NCBI RefSeq assembly: GCF_042660705.1
Contig: NZ_JBHSUQ010000001.1
Direction: 5' to 3' (one strand)
Length of the DNA: 64,000 nt
Source of the DNA: Undibacterium_A arcticum
GTDB lineage: Bacteria > Pseudomonadota > Gammaproteobacteria > Burkholderiales > Burkholderiaceae_D
In this document: in pieces, positions 47,035 through 55,267 of the stretch
Position numbering within the stretch: the first letter of the stretch is position 1
How the letters are laid out: each line of letters starts with the position of its first letter
Program-made: the position numbers and the translations under genes
The notes under the pieces: model-generated
The model's database searches: none
What the model was told of the DNA's origin: nothing
What the model saw: only the letters and a program-made list of their open reading frames with translations

Positions 47035-48639
47035 ATGAAACAGATCGCATCCCGGATGGAGGCAATACTATCGCGTTGGAACCGGAACGACGCGCCCGGC
47101 TGCGTGGTGAGCGTGATACACAAGGGGCGCACGGTGCTGCGCAAGGGCTATGGCATGGCCAGTCTGGAACAGCAGGTGGCGAACAGCCCATCGACGAAGA
47201 TGCGCATCGGTTCCACCACTAAGCATTTCGCCGCGATCCTGGCGCTGCAGTTGCGCGACGAAGGGCTGCTGGACATCGACGGCCCTTGTGTGCGCTACCT
47301 GCCCGAACTGCGGGAGGCGCAGGGGCGGCGCAGCTTGCGCCAGTTCATGAACCACACCGGCGGTACACGCGACTTCCTGGACCTGTCCATGTTCTCCAAC
47401 GGCGCAGCCATGCTGCCGGCCGGTGCGGCGCTGGCTTACCAGAGCGCACAGGAAGAGGACAACTTCAGGGCCGGCGACATGTTCTCCTACAATAATGGCG
47501 GCTACCGCATGCTGTCCATCGCCATCGAGCGCGTGCTGCACATGCCATTCGCACAAGCGCTGGAAACCCGCCTGTTCGGACCGCTGGGCATGTATGACAC
47601 CAGCCTCTGGGCCTGCGATCATGACCTGCTACCTGGCGTGGCATGCTCGCATGTGGCACTGCCGGACGGCGGCTTCCGTCGCGGCGTGTTCCCGTCGACT
47701 ATATTGGGCGAGGGCGGCATCGTCTCCACCGTGGATGACATGCAGCGCTGGCTGGCGCATCTGCGCAAGCCGCATCTGTGGGCGGATGCATTGTCTGCCG
47801 AGCTGACGCAGCCGACTACATTGAACAACGGCTTCCTGCATCCTTATGGGCTGGGACTGATACGCGAGAACTACCGCGGTGTCGAGATCATCCAGCATTC
47901 CGGCGGCGTGATCGGAGGAAGCTGCCAGATGCTGACCGCCCCCGCGCATGGGCTAAACATCATCGTCATCAGCAACCGCAGCGACGTAGCGGCGCCGTTC
48001 GTCGCTGCCGACCTGATGGCGGAAGTGCTGGGCGACGTGCTGCAAGCGCCAGGCGAGCAGGCCGCGACGGCGGCATGGGAGGGGCTCCCAGGCCAATACC
48101 TGTGCGCCGAGAGCGACCAGCTGCTGGAGGTGCTGGACGTCGACGGCAAGCTTTTCCTGAATTGCGATGGCATGCGTCTGCCGTTGGAGTTGGAGGGAGA
48201 TAGCTTGCGGGTGAACCTGTTGAGCGTAGTCAATCTGCTGCTGGCGCCGGAGCGGGACCGGCGGCAGCGGGTGAGTGGCCTGATGGTCGAGGAGCAGGGC
48301 TACCGCAGGCGTTGTGCGAGAATTGAAGCGGCGGACGGCGAAGCGTTTGCGGCGCTACGGCAGGTGCAGGGCGAGTATTTCAGCGCCGAATTGAGTGCGG
48401 AGGTCAGCATCGGCCAGGCGCAGGACCCCGCCGTGATGACGGTGCGGGGCAGATACGGCCGCAACGTCTTCCGGCTTGAGCCGCTGACCGGCGAGGTGTT
48501 CCGCGTGTTGGCGGAGGAGGGCGGATTGCCGGGGAACGGTACCCTGCGGATGCGCGGTAGCGGCGAGCAGCGCGAACTGGTCATCAACACGAGCCGCACG
48601 CGTGGCCTGCGTCTCCATGAAAAGGCACATCATGCATAA
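47035..48639 (+). CDS. S12-family serine hydrolase, D-aminopeptidase-like (also MlrB-like)
   Basis: A 534-residue enzyme of the penicillin-recognising fold. Ser60-Thr-Thr-Lys63 is the nucleophile motif, Tyr152-Asn-Asn154 the second and His288-Ser-Gly290 the third. These positions and the total length correspond closely to Ochrobactrum D-aminopeptidase (520 residues, Ser62/Lys65/Tyr153/His287 from memory), which removes N-terminal D-residues from peptides. The C-terminal 190 residues fit its two extra beta-barrel domains. MlrB of microcystin degraders belongs to the same superfamily and size class. There is no signal peptide, so it acts in the cytoplasm. The next gene starts inside its last codons. 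Confidence 0.85.
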   Translation: MKQIASRMEAILSRWNRNDAPGCVVSVIHKGRTVLRKGYGMASLEQQVANSPSTKMRIGSTTKHFAAILALQLRDEGLLDIDGPCVRYLPELREAQGRRSLRQFMNHTGGTRDFLDLSMFSNGAAMLPAGAALAYQSAQEEDNFRAGDMFSYNNGGYRMLSIAIERVLHMPFAQALETRLFGPLGMYDTSLWACDHDLLPGVACSHVALPDGGFRRGVFPSTILGEGGIVSTVDDMQRWLAHLRKPHLWADALSAELTQPTTLNNGFLHPYGLGLIRENYRGVEIIQHSGGVIGGSCQMLTAPAHGLNIIVISNRSDVAAPFVAADLMAEVLGDVLQAPGEQAATAAWEGLPGQYLCAESDQLLEVLDVDGKLFLNCDGMRLPLELEGDSLRVNLLSVVNLLLAPERDRRQRVSGLMVEEQGYRRRCARIEAADGEAFAALRQVQGEYFSAELSAEVSIGQAQDPAVMTVRGRYGRNVFRLEPLTGEVFRVLAEEGGLPGNGTLRMRGSGEQRELVINTSRTRGLRLHEKAHHA

Positions 48640-50014
48640 CAAGTCCGCTATTTTTGGCAACAGCGCCGGCAGCCACAGGACTTTGCGGTTTGCCTACGGC
48701 GTGGGCGCGTTCGGCGCCTTGCTGTGCTTCGCACCGATTCCGCTGCTGTTCCTGTATTACCTGACAGAGTATGCCGGCATCAGTCCCGCGTTAGCTGGCG
48801 TGATCCTGGCCATCCCGAAGATCTTCGACCTGGTGCTGGACCCATGGATAGGCCGCACCGCCGACCGCTTTGCGCAGGGGCGCGGCAGCCGGGTAGTGGT
48901 GCTCCGTGTCTGCATCGCTATCCTGCCACTGAGCATGATGCTGCTGTTCATGCCCCTGCCGCAGTGGCCGTCGGCGGCGCTGGTGCTGTTCTATACTGCG
49001 CTGCTGGTCGTCCAGTCCTACACCGTGACCGCGTTCTCGGTCGCGCACACCGCGCTGGCCGGTGACCTGACCGAGGAGCCGGTGGTCCAGGCTTCGCTGC
49101 TGTCGGCGCGCGCCTTCGGTTCCACGCTCGCGGGCCTGGGCGTGTCAGGCGGGGCGCCTTTGCTGATTGCCGCCAGCGGCGGTGGGCATGGCGGCTATCT
49201 CGTTATGGCCATCGTTCTCGGGCTGGCGGCCGCTGTCGGGCTGCTCTGGTGCTGCCATGTCACGCGCGGTACGCCGCTGCGCAGCGCAGCGGTTTCACAC
49301 CACTCGACGGTTGTTGAAAGCTTGTGGCAGGGTCTGCGCGCTACTTTCGGCAATCGCGCTTTCTATGCGATTGCGCTGATGCTGGTGCTGATCGGGATAG
49401 GTTCGACCAGCTTCCTGTCGCTACTGCCCTATGTGAACAAATACCTGCTGCATGCGCCGCCGGAGCGGCTGTCGGCCTTGCTGGTGCCGATTTTCCTGGC
49501 ACTGCTGGCCGGCGTCGCGGCGGCTCCCGCCGTGTTCCGGCGCCTGGGCACCATGGCGGCGATGCTGCTGGCGCTGACGATCTGCATTGCGGGCGTGCTG
49601 CTGGTCGGCGCGGCGGTCTGGCGCGCTGTCGACGCCATGCTAATTGCCGCATGCGCAGTATTCGGCTTCGGCGGCGGCGTGATGACGGTGCTGATTACTA
49701 CCACCGGCATGCAGCTGGCCTCGGCGGGCAATCCAGGCGAAGGACGACTCGGGCTTTATCTCGGCATCCTGTTTTCGGCGGAGAAGCTGGGTCAGTCTAT
49801 TGGTGGCATAGCTGCCGGAGGCGGGCTGTCGCTGGTGCAAATTACCCCTGGCGCGGCCAATATCGGTACTGAAGTCGCCGCACGTTTGGGCATGCTGACC
49901 GTGGTAGCGCCGCTGGCCAGCATGACGGCTTGCGTCTGCGTGCTACTTGCCAGCGCGCCGGGCCTGAAGCGTCAAGAAATCGTGACGGCGGGGAGGCTCG
50001 AAGCGCATGCGTGA
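48632..50014 (+). CDS. MFS transporter (GPH-type), probable peptide or amino acid permease
   Basis: About 460 residues with about 12 hydrophobic helices. LLFLYYLTEYAGISPALAGV, then IPKIFDLVLDPWIGRTADRF is the typical motif of GPH/MFS_2 symporters (P-x-x-D-x-x-x-DPxxG-x-x-x-D). A second-half equivalent is weaker. ATG 48632 overlaps the hydrolase gene by 8 bases and has AAAAGG upstream. Longer starts at 48602 or 48617 exist. It sits in the inner membrane. In context it would move the peptide or its fragments from periplasm to cytoplasm, in the role MlrD is thought to play in microcystin degraders (inference). Confidence 0.87.
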   Translation: MHNKSAIFGNSAGSHRTLRFAYGVGAFGALLCFAPIPLLFLYYLTEYAGISPALAGVILAIPKIFDLVLDPWIGRTADRFAQGRGSRVVVLRVCIAILPLSMMLLFMPLPQWPSAALVLFYTALLVVQSYTVTAFSVAHTALAGDLTEEPVVQASLLSARAFGSTLAGLGVSGGAPLLIAASGGGHGGYLVMAIVLGLAAAVGLLWCCHVTRGTPLRSAAVSHHSTVVESLWQGLRATFGNRAFYAIALMLVLIGIGSTSFLSLLPYVNKYLLHAPPERLSALLVPIFLALLAGVAAAPAVFRRLGTMAAMLLALTICIAGVLLVGAAVWRAVDAMLIAACAVFGFGGGVMTVLITTTGMQLASAGNPGEGRLGLYLGILFSAEKLGQSIGGIAAGGGLSLVQITPGAANIGTEVAARLGMLTVVAPLASMTACVCVLLASAPGLKRQEIVTAGRLEAHA

Positions 50015-51284
50015 TCTGCTTGACCCCATACTCGACTTCACCTACAAGGGCTTTCCGCCGGAGGCCGGTACGCTGCGCCGCTCGGACATCGGCGCGCAGG
50101 GCTGGAATTTGCTGACGGGCGATCTGCCTCTGCCGATGGCCGTCATCAAGCATGATGCGCTGGAGCGCAACATCGCTTGGATGCAGGCTTACGTCCGCCA
50201 GCAGGGTATCGATATCGCCCCACATGGCAAGACCACGATGTCGCCGCAGCTGTTCCATCGGCAGCTCGACGCAGGCGCGTGGGGCATCAGCTTTGCGACT
50301 GTCTCGCAATTGCGGGTCGGCGTGGCCGCCGGTGTGCGCCGTTGCATCCTGGCGAACCAGGTGTATATGGCGAGCGACCTGGCGTGCATTGCGGCGCTGT
50401 TTGACAGCGAACCGGAACTGAAGATTTACTTCCTGCTCGATTCGGATGCCCAACTACGTCTGATAGAGGAGTGGCATGGCCGGCATCCGGATGCACAGGC
50501 CTTCGGCGTGCTGCTGGAAATCGGTATCGCTGGCGGGCGCACCGGTTGCCGCACTCATGCCGATGCCATCACGTTGGCCGGGAAGGCGGCGGCCAGTAAT
50601 GCGGTGCGGCTGTGCGGTGTGGAGTGCTTCGAAGGCCCGTCGTTCGGCAGCGACGAGCAGGCCGAATCCGACAAAGTGACCGCATTGCTGGGCCGGGTGC
50701 AGTATATCGCCAGCGAATGCGTGCGGCAGGGATGGTTCGAGGAGGACGAGGTGATCGTCTCTGCCGGCGGCTCAGCCGTCTTCGACATGGTAGCCGAGAG
50801 CCTCAAGCCCAAACTCTCGCGGCCGGTACGCGCGCTACTCCGGTCCGGCTGCTACATTGTGTCAGACCATGCCTTCTACCACGGCATGACGGCATCGATG
50901 TGCAAGCGCATCGGCTGCAGCGAAGCATTGTATGCGGCACTGGAAGTGTGGGCTACGGTGCAGTCGCTGCCGGAGCCGGGGTTGGCGATCCTGGCGGTGG
51001 GCAAGCGCGATCTGTCGTTCGATCTCCAGATGCCGGTGCCGCTGGCGTATGTGCCCACGCTAGGCGGCAAGCCCCGGCCCTTGTCCAAAGCCTGGACCAT
51101 CAGCGCGCTCAACGACCAGCATGCTTATCTGCGCTGGGAGGCAGGTGAAGATGCAGGGCTTGCCGTGGGCAGCTTGGTTGCGCTCGGCATATCCCATCCT
51201 TGTACCACATTCGACAAATGGCGCTGGATGCCGATTGTGGATGACGACTACAACGTGGTTGACGCGATAACCATCAGCTTCTAG
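50007..51284 (+). CDS. PLP-dependent D-amino acid deaminase (D-serine dehydratase/D-threonine aldolase-like)
   Basis: A 425-residue fold-type III PLP enzyme. APHGKTTMSPQ holds the PLP lysine (Lys75). The alanine-racemase-like barrel follows with CGVECFEGPS and SAGGSAVFDM. The C-terminal domain has SDHAFYHGM and GISHPCTTFDKWRWMPIVDD, where His and Cys of HPC bind the metal of the DSD domain. Such enzymes deaminate or cleave D-serine, D-threonine or related D-amino acids. It starts within the end of the transporter gene (overlap 8 bases, GGAGG upstream). It fits as the final step for D-residues released from peptides. Confidence 0.9.
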   Translation: MRDLLDPILDFTYKGFPPEAGTLRRSDIGAQGWNLLTGDLPLPMAVIKHDALERNIAWMQAYVRQQGIDIAPHGKTTMSPQLFHRQLDAGAWGISFATVSQLRVGVAAGVRRCILANQVYMASDLACIAALFDSEPELKIYFLLDSDAQLRLIEEWHGRHPDAQAFGVLLEIGIAGGRTGCRTHADAITLAGKAAASNAVRLCGVECFEGPSFGSDEQAESDKVTALLGRVQYIASECVRQGWFEEDEVIVSAGGSAVFDMVAESLKPKLSRPVRALLRSGCYIVSDHAFYHGMTASMCKRIGCSEALYAALEVWATVQSLPEPGLAILAVGKRDLSFDLQMPVPLAYVPTLGGKPRPLSKAWTISALNDQHAYLRWEAGEDAGLAVGSLVALGISHPCTTFDKWRWMPIVDDDYNVVDAITISF

Positions 51285-51295
51285 AAAGTCTGCAT

Positions 51296-51439
51296 ATGCA
51301 TAACCGTAATTATTGCATCGCCCGCGATGCACAGGACGCGCTCGCCCCGCTGCGCGCACAATTCGACCTGCCCAAAGGCGCGATCTACCTGGACGGCAAT
51401 TCCTTGGGCACTCGGTCGACGATTCCTTTGGGTTCATAG
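51296..51439 (+). pseudogene. kynU: Truncated kynureninase N-terminus
   Basis: ATG 51296 gives MHNRNYCIARDAQDALAPLR, then FDLPKGAIYLDGNSLG, the conserved start of kynureninase (PLP enzyme of tryptophan degradation). Homology ends after LGT. Unrelated codons and a TAG at 51437 follow, and tonB begins 52 bases later. The remaining about 380 residues are lost. It starts 11 bases after the deaminase gene, so a kynureninase-like gene was once the last gene of the cluster. The breakpoint lies near 51412. Confidence 0.85.
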
Positions 51440-51491
51440 GATGTACGTGACTTTGACATCAAAAAAATAGCTGGTATCGGAGGAAAGAGGC

Positions 51492-52142
51492 ATGGATTTC
51501 ACGCAGGATGAGAGAAACTCTACGAAAAGTTTGACTGGCATCACCGTGGTGGTTCTTCTGCATGTTTTTATTGTTTATGCGCTGGTTACTGGGCTTGCCC
51601 GTAAAGTGGTGGAAGTGATCAAACAACCGATCGAAACTAAGATCATTGAAGAGATCAAACCACCGCCACCACCACCGGACAAGCCACTGCCGCCACCACC
51701 GCCGAAAGTCTTGGCACCGCCGCCGCCATTTATTCCTCCGCCAGAGGTCCAAGTGCAGCAGCAGCCACAGACGAATACGATTGCAGCGGTCTCAAATGTG
51801 CAACCGGAAAATCCGGTAATGCCAACGGCGCGTCCAGCTCCTGCTCCTGTAGCAGCGCCGGCTGCACGTACCAGTGCAGTTTATGATTTCAATTCCTGCG
51901 CAAAACCGGTGTATCCGCAATCTTCGGCGCGTAATGAAGAAACCGGTACAGTCGTATTTTCGTTCCTGGTGGGCGTCGATGGTCGTGTGATCGAATCCAA
52001 AATTGATCGATCGAGTGGTTACCGAGAGTTGGATAAAGCGGCGCGTCTGGCCCTGAGCATTTGCAAGTTCAAACCTGGCACCACTGATGGCAAACCAGAG
52101 CAGTCCTGGACCAAAGTGCAATATGAATGGAAGCTGGAATAA
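51492..52142 (+). CDS. tonB: Energy transducer TonB
   Basis: A 216-residue periplasm-spanning protein with one N-terminal membrane anchor (GITVVVLLHVFIVYALVTGL). A proline-rich spacer (PPPPPPDKPLPPPPPK and more) follows. The C-terminal TonB domain reads SARNEETGTVVFSFLVGVDG, VIESKIDRSSGYRELDKAAR and FKPGTTDGKP. It couples the proton-motive force from ExbBD to outer-membrane receptors. GGAGGAAAGAGG precedes the start. First gene of tonB-exbB-exbD-exbD. Confidence 0.95.
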   Translation: MDFTQDERNSTKSLTGITVVVLLHVFIVYALVTGLARKVVEVIKQPIETKIIEEIKPPPPPPDKPLPPPPPKVLAPPPPFIPPPEVQVQQQPQTNTIAAVSNVQPENPVMPTARPAPAPVAAPAARTSAVYDFNSCAKPVYPQSSARNEETGTVVFSFLVGVDGRVIESKIDRSSGYRELDKAARLALSICKFKPGTTDGKPEQSWTKVQYEWKLE

Positions 52143-52224
52143 TTGGAAGCTGACTGACAGATGTAACTGTCAACTTTGTTTCTATTGAGTCACCCAGCGA
52201 TATATTTTATTAATTGGAGGAAGC

Positions 52225-53160
52225 ATGTCTTTTATCAACACCCGTATCTCCGCATTCTTCGCGGCCCTGTTAATCTCCGCCGCAGTTGCAGTACCGGCAA
52301 CTGCGGTTGCTGCTGACGGGGCGTCGGCGCCGGTTGCCGCTTCTGCAGCCTCGGCTGCGGTTATTGCCCCTGCTGCTGATGCTGCGCCTGTGGCTGCTGC
52401 GGCTCCGACAGTCAATAAAGAAGCGGTCGACAATCCATACGGTCTCGACGCGCTGTGGAAAGGCGGCGACTTTGTGGCACGCGGCACCTTGATCATTCTG
52501 GTCATCATGTCGATGGGCAGCTGGTACATCATTATCACCAAACTGATCGATCAGATCAAATTGACTGGTCAGGCAAGAGAGGCCCGTAACTCGTTCTGGA
52601 AAGCCAAGTCGGTTGAAGCAGGTATCGGCAGTCTGAAACAAGGCAGCCCATTCCGTTTCATCGCCGAGACCGGCAGCAAATCGACCGAACACCACGATGG
52701 CGCGCTGCTGGAACAAATTGATCTGAACACTTGGGTCACCATGTCGATTCAACGGTCGGTAGAGAAAGTACAAAGCCGCCTGAGTGATGGCCTGTCGTTT
52801 CTGGCAACAGTCGGCTCCACAGCGCCGTTCGTCGGTCTGTTCGGTACGGTTTGGGGTATTTACCACGCGCTGACCGCCATCGGTATCGCCGGCCAGGCAT
52901 CGATCGACAAAGTTGCCGGTCCCGTGGGTGAAGCACTGATCATGACCGCAATCGGTCTGGCAGTCGCGGTTCCTGCCGTGCTGGGTTACAACTGGCTGGT
53001 TCGTCGCAACAAGGGCGCAATGGAAGATATCCGTTCGTTCAGCGCTGATTTGCATTCTGTTCTGCTGAGCGGCGTGATGTCGTCAAGCACGGCTGGTCAA
53101 CTGGCCAGCGTTAAAGGTTGGCTAAACCATGGCGATGCAACTCGGCTCCGATGGAGATGA
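52225..53160 (+). CDS. exbB: MotA/TolQ/ExbB proton channel family protein ExbB
   Basis: A 311-residue inner-membrane protein. It starts with a cleavable signal-like segment (FFAALLISAAVAVPATAVAA) and an Ala-rich periplasmic extension. The first anchor is ARGTLIILVIMSMGSWYIII. Then LSFLATVGSTAPFVGLFGTV and AVAVPAVLGYNWLVRR are the conserved channel helices. The long N-terminal form is common in proteobacteria. Its last 32 bases overlap the first exbD, which indicates coupling. RBS GGAGG 8 bases upstream. Confidence 0.95.
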   Translation: MSFINTRISAFFAALLISAAVAVPATAVAADGASAPVAASAASAAVIAPAADAAPVAAAAPTVNKEAVDNPYGLDALWKGGDFVARGTLIILVIMSMGSWYIIITKLIDQIKLTGQAREARNSFWKAKSVEAGIGSLKQGSPFRFIAETGSKSTEHHDGALLEQIDLNTWVTMSIQRSVEKVQSRLSDGLSFLATVGSTAPFVGLFGTVWGIYHALTAIGIAGQASIDKVAGPVGEALIMTAIGLAVAVPAVLGYNWLVRRNKGAMEDIRSFSADLHSVLLSGVMSSSTAGQLASVKGWLNHGDATRLRWR

Positions 53161-53557
53161 AGACGAGGTGATTGGCACCATCAACACGACGCCGCTGGTC
53201 GATGTCATGCTGGTCTTGCTGATCATTTTTCTGATCACGATTCCTGTGGTAACGCATACCGTGCCGGTCAAGTTGCCAAGCGAGGTCAATCAGCCCTACA
53301 AGACCAAACCGGAAAACATCAATCTTGCCGTCGACAAGGAAGGAAAGATGTTCTGGAATGAGCGTCAGGTGCCTGATACCACTGCCTTGCTGGAAAAACT
53401 GAAGACGATCGCCGTGATGGAACCACAGCCTGAATTGCACATTCGTGGCGATCAGGAAACCCGGTATGAATATATCGGCAAGGTGATTCTGACGGCCCAG
53501 CGTGCTGGCATTGCCAAGGTTGCGTTCATTACGGAACCACCAGCGCGTGGCGGCTGA
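53129..53557 (+). CDS. exbD: Biopolymer transport protein ExbD (first copy)
   Basis: A 142-residue inner-membrane protein. The single helix contains the essential aspartate (NTTPLVDVMLVLLIIFLITI), followed by a periplasmic ferredoxin-like domain (NINLAVDKEGKMFWNERQVP ... IAKVAFITEPP). A start at 53135 is equally possible. It overlaps exbB and is followed by a second exbD-like gene. Confidence 0.93.
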   Translation: MAMQLGSDGDEDEVIGTINTTPLVDVMLVLLIIFLITIPVVTHTVPVKLPSEVNQPYKTKPENINLAVDKEGKMFWNERQVPDTTALLEKLKTIAVMEPQPELHIRGDQETRYEYIGKVILTAQRAGIAKVAFITEPPARGG

Positions 53558-53633
53558 GCACAATTGAGTTCTGGTGGACGGAGTGGAGCAGAGCTCTGCA
53601 CTGTCCGCCGACCTTTCAAAGAAGGAGCAATCT

Positions 53634-54065
53634 ATGGGCATGAATATTGGTTCCGGCGGCAGTTCAGCTGAACCGGATGTGATGATGGAAATGAACATGA
53701 CGCCGTTGATCGACGTCATGCTGGTCTTGATCATCATGCTGATCATCACGATCCCGATCCAGAATCACGCAGTCAATCTGAATATGCCGGTCAATTCCAA
53801 TTCAGAAAAGCCGAAAGATCCGGTGGTAGACACGGTTGACGTCGATTTTGACGGCACCATCATCTGGAATGGCGAGATCGTCACCCGTCCCGCGCTGGAA
53901 GCCAAACTGCAGGCAGTCGCTGCCATGCCGGATCAGGACGAAGTGCACCTCCGTCCAAACAAGCTGGTGGCCTACAAATCGGTCGCTGCGGTCATGGCGT
54001 CGGCCCAGCGTATCGGCGTGACCAAGATCGGCCTGGTTGGCAATGAGCAATTTATTGGCAAATAA
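53634..54065 (+). CDS. exbD: Biopolymer transport protein ExbD (second copy)
   Basis: A 143-residue ExbD paralogue. ATG 53634 is chosen for its AAGGAG site; longer in-frame starts lack one. MNMTPLIDVMLVLIIMLIIT carries the conserved aspartate and the periplasmic domain is shorter in loops than in the first copy. Two exbD genes after exbB are known in several proteobacteria, where the second may specialise in certain substrates. It closes the operon, and a hairpin follows 12 bases later. Confidence 0.93.
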   Translation: MGMNIGSGGSSAEPDVMMEMNMTPLIDVMLVLIIMLIITIPIQNHAVNLNMPVNSNSEKPKDPVVDTVDVDFDGTIIWNGEIVTRPALEAKLQAVAAMPDQDEVHLRPNKLVAYKSVAAVMASAQRIGVTKIGLVGNEQFIGK

Positions 54066-54077
54066 AACGAATAGAGT

Positions 54078-54133
54078 TTATCCGCCGCCCCGATTCAGTC
54101 CGACCAGTCGGTTGGCCGTCCGGCGGCGGATAA
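54078..54133 (+). terminator. Hairpin after the tonB operon
   Basis: TTATCCGCCGCC (54078-54089) and GGCGGCGGATAA (54122-54133) form a perfect 12-bp stem with a 32-base loop. The loop has its own weak dyad. There is no long T-run, so termination is probable but not certain. Bases 54134-54340 hold no gene and should contain the left edge of the satellite element. Confidence 0.6.
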
Positions 54134-54340
54134 GCGCTGTTGGACTGAACCGCCATTCAGGGCACTATGGGCGATTGTAAGCCAGCAAATGGCAGAATTG
54201 GCAGGAATATGACAGCAAGGATGCGCTCGCCAACATGAAGCCGAAAACAGGGTCAAGTGGAATCAGCGCGGCCCAGCCGTTTCGCAAACGCGGCGCGCAG
54301 CTCGGCGAAGCCATCGCTTATATCAATTGATAATGACTTC

Positions 54341-54649
54341 TTACTGCTCTTGCTCGGCGTCCAACGTTAAACAATGAACGCATGTCATGCCTCTGAAGCC
54401 GCAATGATCAGGTAAAGGCAGCACTTTTTTTAAAATACGCCAATCATCTGCTGCCAAAACTGACAAAACCGTCGTTTCGGCACTTTCGGCAGCACTTGTC
54501 CGGCGTGTTGATGAAAATTTACTCAATAGTTTCGGCAATTTTGGCAGCAGGTTTCCGGTTGTTTCGTCAAAAGTGAACGGCAGGAGATACACGTCGGCAT
54601 CAAGGACACTCCATAGATAAAACCCGGCTATGCCCCGATGTCGACGCAC
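54341..54649 (-). CDS. Hypothetical protein of the satellite element
   Basis: A 102-residue protein (MRRHRGIAGFYLWSVLDADV ...), overlapping the preceding gene by 22 bases. FDETTGNLLPKLPKLLSKFS and SAETTVLSVLAADDW are low-complexity. The DNA coding for them shares sequence with 55757-55862, so this may be coding DNA built around binding sites. Function unknown and coding status moderate. Confidence 0.45.
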   Translation of the reverse strand: MRRHRGIAGFYLWSVLDADVYLLPFTFDETTGNLLPKLPKLLSKFSSTRRTSAAESAETTVLSVLAADDWRILKKVLPLPDHCGFRGMTCVHCLTLDAEQEQ

Positions 54650-54909
54650 ACGGGTTCCTGAAGCACACTGGCTTCGAGATGTTGAATCCAGCTCCTTTTC
54701 ATTCGCTCCTCCAACCGCAGCAGGCCATCATCAAGAAATGAGCCATCTTGTATAGAGCATAATTTTTGTTCTGCCTGCTTTGCCAATAACGCTTCCAGCT
54801 CCTCCCGACTAATACGCAACTGATCTGCAAGTGGAAGAGCTGCCCGTCGTTTTCCTTTGTCACAGATCGCATCGAAGTCCTGGCGCAAAGTTTCGATTCT
54901 GGCAATCAT
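54628..54909 (-). CDS. Hypothetical protein of the satellite element
   Basis: A 93-residue helical, charged protein (MIARIETLRQDFDAICDKGK, LRISREELEALLAKQAEQKL, RLEERMKRSWIQHLEASVLQ). It is probably a short coiled-coil. No known motif. It lies in the minus-strand gene string of the element, 51 bases after the next upstream gene. Confidence 0.6.
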   Translation of the reverse strand: MIARIETLRQDFDAICDKGKRRAALPLADQLRISREELEALLAKQAEQKLCSIQDGSFLDDGLLRLEERMKRSWIQHLEASVLQEPVCVDIGA

Positions 54910-54960
54910 GTCCGCCTCGTTTCCGGCTTTTGTTTCTGCGCCGCAGAGGTGGCTTTTGCC

Positions 54961-55257
54961 TCAAGATTTTCGATGCGCTTTTTCAGTGGCGATTTCATCG
55001 GCGTTCTCCAGTTGTTCAACGCGACGTTCCAGATCGGCGGCCTCAATCAAGCGGCCGATCTGGGCCAACATAAAGGTGAGTTTTGTGCCGACGGACGGAT
55101 CAATTGTGCCGTTCCTGCATTCGCGGTAAACGCGGCTCATCTCCAATCTCACATCCTCAATTTTCTTCAGGCCAATGCTGACCTTCCCCTTTTTTTGATA
55201 GGGAGTAGGGTTGGCAGGAAGCCATTCTCCTTCAAGCATTTCCAGTTTTTTGGTCAT
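54961..55257 (-). CDS. Hypothetical coiled-coil protein of the satellite element
   Basis: A 98-residue protein from ATG 55257, which has AGGGAG 7 bases upstream. MTKKLEMLEGEWLPANPTPY, VSIGLKKIEDVRLEMSRVYR, then KLTFMLAQIGRLIEAADLER. The last part is an amphipathic helix. Proteins of this type are common beside DUF3987 genes in betaproteobacterial elements, with no assigned function. It starts 10 bases after the previous gene ends. Confidence 0.7.
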   Translation of the reverse strand: MTKKLEMLEGEWLPANPTPYQKKGKVSIGLKKIEDVRLEMSRVYRECRNGTIDPSVGTKLTFMLAQIGRLIEAADLERRVEQLENADEIATEKAHRKS

Positions 55258-55267
55258 ATTTTTCTCC

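Noticed and set aside
41581..51284. Microcystin degradation (mlr) cluster proper
   Set aside because: No MlrA-type CAAX protease is present, and the S12 enzyme matches D-aminopeptidase motifs and numbering at least as well as MlrB, so microcystin as substrate is not claimed.
51655..51740. CCACCGCC-rich tandem repeat
   Set aside because: It encodes the proline-rich spacer of TonB and needs no other explanation.
54134..54340. Left attachment site of the satellite (copy of the tRNA-Met 3' end)
   Set aside because: I found no stretch matching the tRNA 3' sequence here or elsewhere in the window.
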